Notes: generated from the sequence alone by a model not told the origin. A stretch of DNA of 64,000 bases from Symsagittifera roscoffensis (GCF_963678635.1 NC_087063.1:29896599-29960598); one strand, 5' to 3'. Counted from the stretch's first letter, positions 1 to 11,932 are shown. Program-made: numbers and translations.

Positions 1-1207
1 AGGGCCCAACTCCACCAACAGACCAAGAAGCACAGCCCCTATCACATCTCAAAAAAAAACATCGCCGGCAACACCTGAAACCAACGTACTGCCCAACGCA
101 ACCCTATCTTATCCATCGCCCCCAGCAATCTCTTCGACCCCTGAAAAACTATCGACCAAGAACTTGAATTTAAAATAAACGACATATATAAAAATGTGGT
201 TAACTAGAAACCGCGATTCATAGTTTAAGCAAAAACCAGCCCGGTTTCCAATTCGTAGAATTACTGAACCAGCAGCTGTTGTCATTAGTAGCAGAAACAC
301 CAAATTCTAACGTCGCAATGAAAGCAGCAATAATTCTTCTACATCTGCTGCTCCCCAAAAATAAATCAGATACAAAAGTAGCAAATCCAAAACACTGAGC
401 CGCCGGATTTTTTTTATGGAAGCAAGGCTTATTAGACGAACTTTTCACTGAAGCGAAAGCCCTCCAAATTAGACATCCAAAAGAGAAGAAGTCCAAAAAA
501 AACGAGAAATTTAGGCAATTCGATAAACTAATGAGTACAAGCTAAATATCTGGCGCCATTGGCTGCCTTTCAGACAAGAAAAAAATGACTACTTCTTGTC
601 CGAATCATTGAAGGAAAAACAATCCTTAGTATCCTGAAAGAAAACAATCCCGAGCCAAAACAGCGAATACTAACTATATAATTGAAGTAAGGAAAGACAC
701 AACGCCATACCACCACTCTCTAATTGAACAAATAAACGCCAAGACAATTCGAGAAATAACCCTGAAAACGCACGGAAGCCACGGTCCCTTGCGTCTTGAT
801 GCGTTCGAATGGAGAAGGATATTAACTCACTTCAACCAGACATCCATTGAGCTTTGCAAAAAACTTGCTAAACTATCCTACACAAAAGCAAGTAAAGTGC
901 ATCCCCATGAAAACCTAACGGCGTACAACTCGTGTCTTCTGATAAATCTGGACAAAGATTCAGGGGTACGGCCCATTGGTATAGGCGAGGTTCGAAGAAG
1001 AAAAATTGGCAAAACTATCACCCGATGTATAAAATCAGAATTTAAAAATCTCGAAAAAGATTTCCAACTCTGTTTAGGACCGAATTGTGATATCGAATAT
1101 ACTATCCAAAGCTTGAGGAACGAGTTTGAGAAACCGGAAACGGATGCCATACTTCTTACTGATGCAGATAACGCGTCCAACTCGCTCATTAGAGAATTTG
1201 TTCTACA
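1..1207 (+). pseudogene. RTX reverse-transcriptase element, copy A (5' part)
   Basis: This is a decayed fragment of an invertebrate retroelement. The clearest coding stretch is about 790-1207. It has an LDKDSGVRPIGIGEV segment, typical of the start of an RVT_1-type RT of this group, and a motif-A-like LLTDADNAS. Upstream of 790 only short frame-shifted pieces related to the N-terminal region remain. The copy stops abruptly inside motif A at 1207, where the upstream segment starts again, so the piece is one unit of a tandem duplication. There is no credible start codon and many stops. The RT clade is unassigned; I recognise the group from memory only. Confidence 0.7.
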
Positions 1208-2058
1208 AAGGCCCAACTCCACCAACAGACCAACAAGCTCAGCCCCCATCACAACTCAAAAAGAAACATCACCGAAAACACCTGAAACAAACGTACTGCC
1301 CAACGCAACACAAATTATCGACCAAGAACTTGAAATTAAAATAAACGACATATGTAAAAATGTCGCTAACTGGATACCGCGCTTCTTAGTTCTAAGCAAG
1401 AACAAGCCCGGTTTCCAGTTTGTAGAATAACTGAACCAGCAGCTGTTCCCATTAGTAGCAGAAACACCAAATTCTAACGTCGCAATTAAAACAGCAATGA
1501 TTCTCCTACATCTGCTGCTCCCCAAAACTAAATCAGATACAAACGGATCAAGTTCCAAAACACTGAGCCGCCGGAGTTTTTATGGAAGCAAGGCTTATTA
1601 GACGAACTTTTCACTGGAGCAAAAGCCGTCAAATTTAGACATCCAAAACAGTAGAAGTACAAAAAAAACGAGGAGTTTAAGCAATTCGATAAATTAATAA
1701 GTACAAGCAAAATATCTGCCGGCATTGGCTGCCTTTCAGACAGGAAAATAAAAGGAAAACTTCTCCTAAACGAAGTCATTGTAGGAAAAGCAGTCCTTAA
1801 AATCCTGAACAAAAAACTATCTCAAGCTAAAACAGCAAAAACTAACAAATAGTTGAAGTAAGTGAAGACACAACGCCATACCACCACTCTCTATTTGAAC
1901 AAATAAACGCCAAGACAGTTCGAAAATTAACCCTGAAAACGCACGGAAGCCACGGTCCCTGGGGTTCTAGATGCGTGCGAATGGAGAAGGATATTAACTC
2001 ACTTCAACCAGACATCCATTGAGCTTGGCAAAACACTTGCTAAACTATCCTATACAAT
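1208..2058 (+). pseudogene. RTX element, copy B (5' part, cut by the LINE)
   Basis: This stretch repeats window positions 1 to about 850 with scattered substitutions, and the repeat starts at the AGGCCCAACTCCACC block. An open frame runs across the junction to 1430, but it fuses RT motif A to N-terminal sequence and is not a real protein. The copy ends at CTAAACTATCCTATACAA, where a minus-strand LINE begins. The same RTX sequence resumes at about 6695 with AAAAGCAAGTAAAG, exactly as in copy A at 883-896. It is non-functional. Confidence 0.7.
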
Positions 2059-2059
2059 A

Positions 2060-2144
<85 letters not shown>

Positions 2145-2161
2145 GCTGTTGTTGTTGTTGT
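2060..2161. repeat. (TTG)n microsatellite, read as (CAA)n tail of the LINE
   Basis: About 34 TTG units occur with one CTG interruption. The tract lies exactly between the interrupted RTX sequence and the 3' end of the minus-strand LINE. On the LINE's own strand it reads as a terminal (CAA)n, which fits non-LTR elements that end in a simple repeat rather than poly(A). Confidence 0.9.
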
Positions 2162-2167
2162 AAATTT

Positions 2168-5030
2168 TCAGTAGGATACTGATGGGATATTATCCCCAAA
2201 GTTCTCAAAATTTTTTCCAATTATTTTGGCACTTGTTGCAGTCACAGAAGAGGACCCATGTGCATTTGTTTTGTTCTGAGAATTGATCGTCGAAAACTTC
2301 CACATCATCTGTGACAATCTTCGCTTTAAGCCTCGCATTTCTCGAAATTCAATTTTCTGATTTAGTCGGTTCATTAGACGGCACAGCCTGAATCTATACT
2401 CTCCTCTAGCTTTTTCAGTTCTGGTCGTGTTTAGGTTTAAAATTTCTTTCGTTCTTTCATGGTTTTTCAATTTTTGCCGGGAGCTTAAGGTGGTTGTTTT
2501 CTTCATGCATGAATTTCGCCATCATCAGTAAATCGTTCAGCAGGAGAAACAACGCCAGATGCAGGATGTTTAACAATCTCAGCTGCCTTGTATAGTCAGA
2601 ATCGTTTCCCGTGATCCATTTTAAGACTTTCTTTTGGAACCTTTCTAATCTCCCTAAGTCGTTTCTTGAGATATTGCAAATAGTTAGACCATAGGTTAGA
2701 ACAAGAGGTATTAGGGATTTGTACAGACCAAGTTTTATGCGCATTTTGGCTTTGAATTCTAAGTTTCTGCGGATGCAAAAGAACTTTTTATTCGCTTTCG
2801 ACATTCTTGAGTCAATATGGGTTGTTCATGCTAATTGTTTGGACACATGTATTCCTGGATCTTTTATCACATTCGGGCTTTCCACTGCTGTTTCACAAAG
2901 AATGAATTCGTGTTGATTTCCTCTAAATTCGACTTTAAAACATTTGTCCATTGCCAGACTCATTTTGTTTTTGTCTACCCAGTTTTCAACGCTTTTTAGG
3001 TCCTGCTGGATGTCCTTTGTGTCTACATTCAGTGCTAGTAATTTTATGTCGTCTGCAAAGATGGAAGGGGCACTAATTTTCAATACTTCAGGAAGATCAA
3101 TTATGAAGAGGCAGAAGATTGATGGACCAATCATCGATCCTTGCGGTACGCCACTTGTAATTTCTAAAGATTCTGATGAGAAATTGTCAGCACGAACAAT
3201 TTGTTTCTTGTTGCTGAGATAGTCTGAGACTATTTCTAGGAAACAGCCTCCAACTCCAATATTGCTCGTTTTCTGTAGTAAATCGTAGTGCGGGACTTTA
3301 TCGAATGCCTTGGAGAAGTCAGTATAGAATGCAATCCCATTGTTTTTAGCGTTCTTGTCAATTGCTTCGTAGATTTCTTTCAAGAAAGATAACATGTTTG
3401 TAACAACTGAACTGTTTTCAACGAAACCGTGCTGACTGCTTGTGAGAAAATTAATGAAATGGTCGTACAGCGCTGGATACATGCATTTTTCCTGGAGTTT
3501 AATCATGAGATTTAGGAGTGACACCGGCCGGTAGTTTTCCATTAGCCGTTTGTCACCTTTCTTGTAAATAGGAGATACAGCCGCAACTTTCCATTTATCT
3601 GGTTTTTTTCCTTATCCTCTTGATTTTTTTAAAAACGCATTCAAAATTGTGGTCTATTCTCTGGCCGTTCGCTGGAAGCAAATTTGTGGGAGTCCATCTG
3701 GGCCCCGCAATTTTGTTATGTCAAGCTCTGTTATAATTTGGTTTAAATATGTTTTTGAGATACTGAAGTTACTCAATATCGTGTTTTTGCACTTCATGTC
3801 ACTGAGGTTGAAGCTCGATTTGAAAAGTTTCATTCAAAAAGTTTACTTTTTCCTTGGCTTTAGAAACAGCTATGTCGTCCTTGATCATAGTCTTTGGGAG
3901 AGTTTCTGATTTTTTCAGACTCTTAAAGTGTTTGAAAATTAAATGTGTGTTACGAGTGGACATCACATTTTCCTGATAACTGATTCTATCTTCATCTACT
4001 GCTTCTTTCACCATCTTATCTAGAGATAGAATGAGATTTCTGCGGTAGCTTGTAGGTTTCGATTTGTAAATTCTAGTTTATGTTCGCAGTTTGTTCATGA
4101 TGTTTGAGGTACTTGGCTTAATCCATGGCGGAAGAGATTGGCGACGTCTCGTTTTTCTGGGCACATGTTGGTTTACCAAATTTTCCAAATAGTCGTATAG
4201 TTCCTCGCACATTCTATTGATGTTTGTGTGACATACTGGTGAGAAAGGCTCACTTTGTATTGATTTCTTGATTTCGTTATAGTCCACGCTTTTCGTTATA
4301 GTCCACGTTATAGTCATGGTGAGGTCATTCAAGTATAATGCTGATTGCTTTGTGGTCGAAGCAATTGTAAATTTTTGAGAAATTTTTGTCAGAAGATGCT
4401 TGAATGTGACAATTTTTGAATAATGTAATGTCTAGGGTATTTTTGCCACAAGTTGGAAAATCTATTGCCTGCTCGAACTGATGTTGCTCGATTAGTTCAA
4501 CTATTGAGTTTTCTTCGTTTTTGGTGCTACTATGTTCAATTCAGTTTGCATTTGGAAAATTCACATCTCCGCAAATAAGTGTCGCAGTTGATTGATTTGA
4601 TTTCTCGATTTCATTTAAAATTTGTGCAAAATTGCCTAGACAATAGCGATATTTGCTGCTCGAAGGTGGATTGCAAAAACAGCAGACAATAATTCGCTTA
4701 TCGTTTACTTGGATGCTGCAAGTTAAACAACATTCAGGTTGCTTATTTGGCAATAATTCAGATGAAAATGTTTGTTTTACTGCCATTAGTACTCCACCGT
4801 GCAAATTTTGAACTGGCTAGTTGTCGTTCTGATCTATAAATACTATATTCTTTTAGCATTAATTCGGATGATGCAATATTTTTATTTAACCAAGTCTCGT
4901 AGAGACATATTATGTCATTGTTTGATGTTGCTATAGCATTTGCAAACTTCATAAGTCGTTCGAGATTTATGAGACTTCTTACATTCATTTGCAGGATGTT
5001 GAGAAAAACTAGTCAAGCATCATCTGCTTG
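2168..5030 (-). pseudogene. LINE ORF2: AP endonuclease and reverse transcriptase, broken
   Basis: The protein would nick target DNA and reverse-transcribe the LINE RNA. The endonuclease starts near 4988 (NVRSLINLERL, ICLYETWLN) and continues in another frame with GGVLMAV and CGDVNFP at 4541-4804. A linker follows (3799-4332). The RT lies at 2826-3542 with ENYRPVSLL, the motif-A segment FYTDFSKAFDKV, the motif-B segment SGVPQGSMIGP and the catalytic FADD. The thumb (ILTYGLTICN-like region) at 2457-2804 and a C-terminal tail (EYRFRLCRLMNRLN) at 2168-2506 follow in other frames. At least five frameshifts separate these blocks. The catalytic RT motif itself is intact. Confidence 0.85.
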
Positions 5031-5133
5031 TTCGGCTTCTTTCATCTCTTTTTTCCCATCATTGAACAGCTCGAAATTCCTGATTTTGAATTTCTCCTTT
5101 GGAACTCCTTCGTCTAGAAGTTCTCTTCGTCTT

Positions 5134-5913
5134 TTAGGCATAGGTTTTCCTTCCTCGCATCTTCTTTCGATAATGCTGGCAGAAGTTAAATTTCCTCATC
5201 TCGCAGCTCATCTCTTTTTCGAAGCTCTTTGCCAGCACCAATCGTGCTTCATGTTCCAATGACAGAGTTATTAATGAAGTTCTTGACTTGATGCGCTCTT
5301 TGCTGGATTTCCCTAGCCTTTTTAATTCTTCAATTTGTAGTTTAACTCCTAACTTGTTTAGTACTTCATGTACGTTTTCGGTTGTGGGGACAAAATTTTC
5401 GCCTTTTGATTTCTCGGGATCATCGCTGATCCCCTGTATACGTAAATTTTTATTGATATTATGATGTATTTCATGTTTTACCTTTTTTCCAGCTCCTGGT
5501 TGAGCTTTCATATCTTTGACAGGTTTCACACTGAGTACATCTTCATAGCTTTTTTCCAGTTTTTCGCATGTGGTTTTTGTAGCGTTTTCGACTTTTTCAT
5601 CAACCAATGCCGTCAGCTTTTTTTCCATATTTTTAAGACGTGCTTGTATTGCCTCACTCTCTTGTTCAGTTTTCTCGTTTATTTGCATCATGGTCCTACA
5701 CTTTATGAAGTTATCTCTTTCGTTATTAGTGACATATGTGTTGCATAGAAGCATTGCGTTTAAACCCAAGTCTTTTATGCCATTGATGGCGGTGTTAGTA
5801 AGACCAGTGCAGGTGCCCTCAAGATACATTTGAGCATTGCAAGATGCACAACTGAAAAGTTTGTCCCTGGGATTTATGGGTTTTTTTTTGCACGTTTTGC
5901 AGTTTTTAGTCAT
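5134..5913 (-). CDS. LINE ORF1 protein with PHD-like Cys-rich N-terminus and coiled coil
   Basis: This is an intact 259-codon frame starting at ATG 5913. Residues 1-60 hold spaced cysteines (CKTCKK, SCASCNAQ, EGTCTGL, LLCNTYV) resembling a PHD or related zinc finger. Residues 70-115 are a heptad-rich Glu/Lys segment likely to form a coiled coil (QARLKNMEKKLTALVDEKVE). The C-terminal third has the RIQGI segment and a basic tail, as in RNA-binding ORF1 proteins that assemble with LINE RNA. It lies about 150 bases upstream of the endonuclease. It is the only undamaged ORF of this LINE copy. The zinc-finger call rests on cysteine spacing alone. Confidence 0.7.
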   Translation of the reverse strand: MTKNCKTCKKKPINPRDKLFSCASCNAQMYLEGTCTGLTNTAINGIKDLGLNAMLLCNTYVTNNERDNFIKCRTMMQINEKTEQESEAIQARLKNMEKKLTALVDEKVENATKTTCEKLEKSYEDVLSVKPVKDMKAQPGAGKKVKHEIHHNINKNLRIQGISDDPEKSKGENFVPTTENVHEVLNKLGVKLQIEELKRLGKSSKERIKSRTSLITLSLEHEARLVLAKSFEKEMSCEMRKFNFCQHYRKKMRGRKTYA

Positions 5914-6145
5914 TTTGGTGGATACAGAAAGAAGGAGAAACTGGGATAGACAAAAATTTATTTACAATTCGATCCAATTTGATCCAAGCATGGACAATTA
6001 AGCCCAGTCCCGTCACGAATTGAAAATTAAACTAATAATTTATTTCTTTTCTCGTTTCCTTCGTGCTTCTCGTTGTTTTTTTTGACGTTTTCTTTTTCTT
6101 CTTTAAGATAACATCCAAGTTGCTATTGTTGTTTCGTATTATAGC

Positions 6146-6675
6146 TTAAGTTTTGATTTCAAGTGTGGTTTTGTGATGCAGCTCTCTGTATCCTTCTAGT
6201 AGATCTTTTTCCTGTTGTTTAGAATTCGAAATTATGTCGGTTGTAACTTGAACCACTGGTATCGGAAGTTTCTTTAGGTCTTCAAGAATATAGGGTGCAC
6301 CGTCTCTCTGACAAAAGACAATGGCTTCAATTCGAGGATGCGAATTGATTAGGTGTTTGATTTCTGATACTAGTTGATTGGCAGTAAGGGGAGTCCTTGG
6401 ATTGAATGGCTGTTCTGAAATCGAATTGTTTATTACGTCGTGCCAGATAATTACAGACTCGTTTCTATTAGTTTCGTCTCGCAAGATGTTTCGTACGATT
6501 TTATTCGCTTTCGATTTAGGATGAAACCTTACTCCCTAGTAATGGATGACGTCTTCTTGTAGTTCTTCTTTTCCTCCTACTGATGCCCAATCTTCGAGTG
6601 CCAGATTTAATGAGCTCGTTCCAATAATCACAACCATGAATAAGGGGTCACCACGGCTACCCCGCAAATCATATA
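6146..6675 (-). pseudogene. LINE 5' ORF, possibly SGNH/esterase-like, with in-frame stop
   Basis: A continuous frame begins near 6675 with hydrophobic FMVVIIGTSSLN, which looks like an SGNH block-I strand with GTS in place of GDS. It continues past a TAG at 6536-6538 into RDETNRNESVIIWHDV, EAIVFCQRDGAP and IPVVQVTTDII, ending at 6146. The alternating hydrophobic strands suggest an alpha/beta fold. Esterase-like domains are known in ORF1 of CR1-type LINEs, but usually within the same protein as the PHD finger; here the frame is separate and upstream. The fold assignment is weak and I see no convincing catalytic DxxH. Confidence 0.45.
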
Positions 6676-6694
6676 ACCTGAAACATCTATTTAA

Positions 6695-9052
6695 TAAAAG
6701 CAAGTAAAGTTCTCCCCCAGGTAATAAAAGCAATAGCAAGTAAAGTTCTCTACCATGAAAACCTAACGGCGTACAACTCGTGTCATCTAATAAATCTGGA
6801 CAAAAATCCAAGGGTACGGCCCATTGGTATAGGCGAGGTTAAGAGAAGGAAGTTTGGCAAAACAATCACCCAATGTATAAAATCAGACTTTAAAAATCTC
6901 GGAAAATATTTCCAACTCTGCTTAGGCCAGAATTGTGATATCGAATATACTATCCACAGCTTGAGAAACGAGTTTGAGAAACCAGAAACGGACGCCATAC
7001 TTCTTATTGATGCAGAAAATGCCTTCAACTTGCTCAATAGAGAGTTTGCTCCAGAAAATGTAGAAACACTTTGTCCGGCACTACATCATGCGCTGGCCAA
7101 CTTATATAATAATTCCTCAGGTTTATATGTCAATAACACGGTTTTGACATCTACCCAAGGCACATCGCAAGGTGATCCCCTCGCAATGACCATGTACGGA
7201 ATTGAGATAATCCCATTGATTGGGCTCCTGCAAAAATCAAATGTCACCCAAAAATGGTACGCAGATTACGGAAGAACTGTAGGTGATTTTAGGGGTCTCC
7301 GCGCAATACTGAACAACCTGGTTGTGCACGGAAAGGCTTTCGGATACAATGTGAATACTTCCAAGTGTCAACTCATAGTAAAGGAAAACCGTCGTGAAAG
7401 CGCCATAAAAGTATTCGAAGGCGCAAACATTACAATGGTAGATGGTTTTATAACATCACCACGAAATGCGTATTCCTGCTCAAAAGGGCTCAAAAGAAAT
7501 AAAATTTTCCATCCAGAACAATTCTGGAAGCATTTAAGAAAATAGATGAAATTGAGAAAAACGTAAGACATTAGCTACTTGCTAGTATTACTGGTAAAAA
7601 CCTTATAAACGATGAAGATCGCAAACTTTTTGCACTACCTTTAAGAATGGGAGGATTAGATCTCCTCAGTAACACGGACTTTTCCAGAACTTATGAGTGG
7701 TCACGAGCCATTTGTGATCCATTAGAAAACAGTGATCCAGAAACAGCTGAAGCGGAACAAACTCTGATAAATAAAAACGTCAAAATTGAGAAACAGAACA
7801 TCACACTCTCAAAAAAGGCTAAAATTATGGAAAATTGCTCATCAGAAAAAAAAATGACAATAAATCTAGCGTCACAGAAAGGAACACCGAATTGGCTAAG
7901 CGTTCTACTCCTAAATATACAATTTTTTCACTCAACAAATCAGAGTTTAAACAAGGATTACATCTGAGATATGGATGTGAACCATCAAACACCCCACATA
8001 CATGCATATGTGGACAACATCCGAACCTTTTTCGATGTAAAAATTTGCAACCCCCATGCTAAATCGTGCCCTAAACTATATCTGTGACAGTCGCCTACTT
8101 AAATCGCATTTGAGATTAAAGAAAAATAGGCCCTATAACCATTGGCTCAAGAGTCAGGGACACTATCTCTTGTGTTTTTCCACCTGAAACGGTCGGAGCC
8201 AATTCGGTTCACTTGCGACATGAGACTAAAACCTTTGTTACAGCTTAAAGGCCACTACCAAAATACCCCCCACTCTAGAAAATAAGAAGTCCCCATACTT
8301 AGGTCTCAAAATACCTAAAACATGCGAACGCCGTTAAAACCTGGTCGGAACAATCCGTATAGTTACTTTTTAGTGGACAGTGGAACTTTGATCCATTTCA
8401 GATGGATCAACCCAAAACTCACCTTATCTCAATATAACAGCATAAAACACACTCAAGAAATTGAAAAGGGTACTCACATACCGGCACACTCTAGAATTTG
8501 GGTAACTAAATTAATGAGTAACTCCAGAATAACTTAGTAATTAAGTTTGACTCGAGGATTATTAAATTAACAAGTCCCTGCTTGAGGAATGAGTTTTGAC
8601 TTGAGAAACAAGTTTTGGGGCTAGACCATTGGGAAAATTCGAATGTCTACTTTTCCACCGAAGGTTTACTCTGGTCCACATCTAATTTGTTTCTTCGTAA
8701 TCGCTCTGCCTTCTATTTCCAACAAGACAGCTCTGCTCTCGTGTATTTCCAGGTCTGGAAATTGCGAATAGTAATTTCCCGCTGCTTTTTTTGACCACTT
8801 TCCCGCGATTGTAAATTGGTTCTTCCGATGTTATTACTTTTGTATTTTCAGTTGTCGCGAGAAACTTGAGCATGACATGTCCAATTCGAATTTTTGAAAA
8901 ATTTCATTTCACCCCAAAATCATGTTTCTTGTGTTGCTCAAGGTCAAACTTCCAAATATGACCGACTAGCACAATCTGAAGCCTTCAAATATCATGAGAG
9001 TGTCAAAACATTCAAATACCAACAAAGAATTCTGGATGCGGAACACAGCAGC
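6695..9052 (+). pseudogene. RTX element, copy B (RT core to C-terminus)
   Basis: RT motifs appear in order: LIDAENAFNLLNR (A), TSQGDPLAMTMY (B), WYADY (C) and GYNVNTSKCQLIVK (D), within 6961-7545. The second catalytic aspartate of motif C is replaced by tyrosine (GATTAC), so this RT was dead even before the frameshifts. After 7545 the protein goes on in other frames: LPLRMGGLDLLS at 7640-7690, then FKQGLHLRYGC and a Cys-rich THTCICG-like site near 7990-8015, typical of the C-terminal region of this RT group. From 8063 to about 8890 only unreadable remnants are seen. A last readable block (YQQRILDAEHSS) runs to 9052, where the giant LTR element interrupts it. Confidence 0.75.
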
Positions 9053-9938
9053 TGTGACACTCGACCAGATTCGAAATTTTAGCAGCTAACCTTCCGAATT
9101 AGCAGTTTTGAAAGATTAGCAGTGTTATTGGAACGATTAGCCAAACTGTGAAGGCTATAATATTCTGGTGTTTCAAGTTTTTAAAGTTTCGAAGTATGAC
9201 GTCATATTTCTGAGAAACGTCAGAAACAGCCATTTTGGCAGAAAAACCGAAATGAAACACAACAACAACAGTAGTTGCGACGATATCAACGGAAAAACTT
9301 AGAATCGGAATTAGAGACGAGCAGAAATAGCAGCGACCGTTCCAAGTTGCAACTATTGTGTCGCTACAATAGTTACAAGGCCGTTGCGAGCAACGGTGAA
9401 GGGTAGAAGACAGCCTTCTGGAAAGAAAATAGAGGTCTTATTTCCTCGGATTCGAGAATCCGGAGGGGTCTCGGGATTTGGACTGAAACTATTTTACATA
9501 AACTTTTAGGTTCCCTATTATGTCCTGAGTTGAATTTAATTAACATCTGAATTCATTTTGCAAGGATGAGAAGCTAGGAGTTGGGGGAAAGGGTTGATCC
9601 ATCTTCGATGGAGATGATGATTTTTATCTACTGAACAAAAACAATAGTAATACAATAAATAGTAGTAGCCCTGTTTTTAGGAGTGACCTCGTGGTCTGGG
9701 GATACTGAGACCCAGCCATGAGCTCACTATTTTTGCATGTATTTAAGTTAATTTGAGCGTTCTGGTCGAAGCCGGGGAACAGTAACGTTTTTGTCGACCC
9801 GATGTTGAAAAGACAACCAAAAGAACTGGCTCGGTAGAGACGGTTAAAAGCATGTAGAGCTCTGTTTAGACGTTGGCCAGTCGTCTTAGAACCTAGCTTC
9901 ATTTTCCGTCGATATGTATCTTCCGGGCGAATGTTACA
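9053..9938 (+). repeat. 5' LTR of the giant element
   Basis: The repeat starts TGTGACA and ends TTACA. It is homologous over its full length to 38501-39411 and 44191-45092, with scattered differences and a 17-base deletion (between two CAG triplets) near its start. It holds a strong hairpin (9347-9378), a short palindrome (9381-9396) and one TCCGGAGGGGTC motif (9459-9470). Upstream homology stops exactly at TGTGACA and downstream homology stops exactly after TACA, which defines the edges. Confidence 0.88.
9347..9378. other. LTR hairpin (14-bp stem, 4-base loop)
   Basis: The arms TTGCAACTATTGTG and TACAATAGTTACAA flank the loop TCGC, with one wobble pair and one mismatch. In the two 3' LTR copies (38815-38846 and 44502-44533) the stem is perfect over all 14 pairs. 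A second palindrome, CCGTTGC-GA-GCAACGG, follows at 9381-9396. Such a structure in the transcribed LTR could act in RNA processing, packaging or transcription; the role is not known. Confidence 0.7.
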
Positions 9939-9950
9939 TAGATGTTTTTA

Positions 9951-9965
9951 TGGCGCTCCTGGGTG
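9951..9965 (+). promoter_or_regulatory. Candidate primer binding site (tRNA-Asn-like)
   Basis: TGGCGCTCCTGGGTG lies 12 bases after the 5' LTR. TGG is the complement of the tRNA CCA end. The following bases agree at 13 of 15 positions with the complement of the 3' end of animal tRNA-Asn, as I recall it. The 12-base gap is larger than the 0-8 bases common in LTR elements, so this is a candidate only. Confidence 0.45.
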
Positions 9966-11932
9966 TTATATTTTTTAACATCATGACCGGCAGAACCGTT
10001 AACGAGCACTCCGCGCCGAGCGGATGCTCACATTAACGCCCTTAATAGGTCAAAACCGCCGGAGCGGAAGGGTAGTTTGGAATGCGGAAGCCTTCCGGAT
10101 TACCGTGAATAGCTTTTTAACCTAGTTAAGATCGAAAATTCACGAACCAAGAAGGGTGGGGGGATTCGCGGTCCCGTCATCTCCTGAATGGTCCGTGACC
10201 AAAAACACTTAAAGATATATATAAAACCAAACAAAAAGTAGTATAGTACCCAAGAAAAACAAAAAACATAAAAAAATAACCGAAAAAACCAAAAACAGTA
10301 AAAAAGTAAAAATCATCCCCCCAGACAAGATGTGATCCGACCCTCCGGTTTGTTGTTGATAGATATATTGTTGTTACAGGCATTTATATCAGTCAGGATT
10401 GTTACGATAATTTTTGTAGCCCGTTTGTGAGGCTTGTACTGTAGGGTTGTTTAAGCACGTTAATGCTAATTTGCGCTCAATCCGGAAGGGTCTGCTGATT
10501 TGCGCTCAATCCGGAGGGGTCTTGGGAGAAGACTGATCCGGCAAGCAGTACAAGGAGCAACAAGAAGGGGCTCAACGACAACAACAATCGACTGGTATCG
10601 TTAACAAGTTTTGTATCCCTTTTGGTACAAAAATTAAGATAGTAAACTGTGGGGGGCTCGACAGTGCTGCACTGTAGTGACCCTTCACCGAACTGCGAAA
10701 ATCTGAGTTAAGCACCTTAATTCAGATATTGAACAAACCAGGAGGGGTATAGTATACTAATATTATTACTTATATAGCCCATATTATTACTCCTATATTG
10801 TTTTTCAGTAACGAAAAAACAAAGAAAACGGACCGGTTTTTAGGGTCAAAATAGCGATATTTTGATTCCACCACAAATCGCGATTTTTGACATATCGATA
10901 TTTTTTGAAACGGAAAAAAGTGCTAAATTAGTGCGTTACATCGTAATTGAACTACTATAGTAGATAGAACCGGTTAAGTTTAGTTCGGAAATGGTTGGAA
11001 CTATTTTGTTACCAAAAACCGAATTTTCGTGATTTTTGAGAAAACGGAACAAAATAAATTCAGAAATTTTTTTTTGAAACTTTTGAGTTAGGACAGTAAA
11101 AATAGTTGTTCGGACAACGTCGGCTAGTGAATCTACAGATTCTAAAACCCGCTTCCCGAAAGCCTTCCGGGTTACAGAGAAATCGAACTTAACGTGTTTG
11201 ATTCAGCGGATTCATCAATCCGGAGCGGTCCAGGTAGCATAGTTTTTCGCTAATTTTTTCAACTAAAGCGTTTTAGATCGGGTATTTTGTATTGAACTAG
11301 AAGAGTATAGGTCTTCTGAGCTCGGATCAATAATTTTTAGGTCGAAAAGAACAGAATTGCGGAAAAAGTTAGGCGGAACCTATAAGAGAGAAATTTCTTG
11401 ACTTTAGAAAAAAGACGTTTTGAATAATAACTTTGGAACTACTGGACAAATCCAGTTGATCTTGGTACCAATAGATCAGAAAGTAGCTGAGCTTACTAAT
11501 AGGAACAAAAATTATTCAAAAAAGAAAGCATGAAAATTTTTTGAGATTGTTTTTAGCAAATTCACCAATTCGCGAGGGTAGACCCCTCATGTTTATAAAT
11601 ATTTTTTTAGGAAAGCCCTTACACCCCTACCAAAAGGTGATAGCGGTTGAATAAAGTAACTTTAGGCTGTTTTAGACGAAAAGGGAAAGCTAAAGGCACA
11701 AGAAGACCATAATCGAGCCGAAGTTAGGCAAGCGATAAGACCCTTCACCGTTAGCGTGAATTGTTAAATAAGAGGCTCAATTTCAATCCGGAAGGGTCTA
11801 GGAAAGGATTACATACCCTTCCTAGTTAATTCAAACAGCATAATAGCATCGGAGAATGTACCCGGAGGGGTATAAGTTGAAAATCAAGGAAATCTCCGAA
11901 AAGCTACTTATATAAAACCTGAGGGCTCCCAA

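Larger units (their letters stand above)
1..2058 (+). repeat. Tandem duplication within RTX, unit about 1.2 kb
   Basis: Positions 1-850 and 1208-2058 are homologous in the same orientation. After the LINE, 6695-7046 matches 883-1207. The duplication breakpoint is at 1207/1208, inside the RT coding region. The copies are clearly diverged, unlike the near-identical duplications in the giant LTR element, so this one is older. Confidence 0.75.
2060..6693 (-). mobile_element. LINE (non-LTR retrotransposon) inserted in RTX
   Basis: All coding signals run on the minus strand in LINE order. There is an upstream ORF with a possible SGNH-like fold (6146-6675), then ORF1 with a Cys-rich N-terminus (5134-5913), then an ORF2 with AP endonuclease and reverse transcriptase, then the (CAA)n tail. 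The edges are set by the RTX sequence it interrupts: CCTATACAA on the left and AAAAGCAAGTAAAG on the right. At the right edge AAAAGCAAGTAAAGTTCTC occurs twice in imperfect form, so the exact 5' end and target duplication are unclear. ORF2 is broken by several frameshifts, so this copy is dead. The layout resembles the CR1/L2/Jockey superfamily, but the clade is not assigned. Confidence 0.85.
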
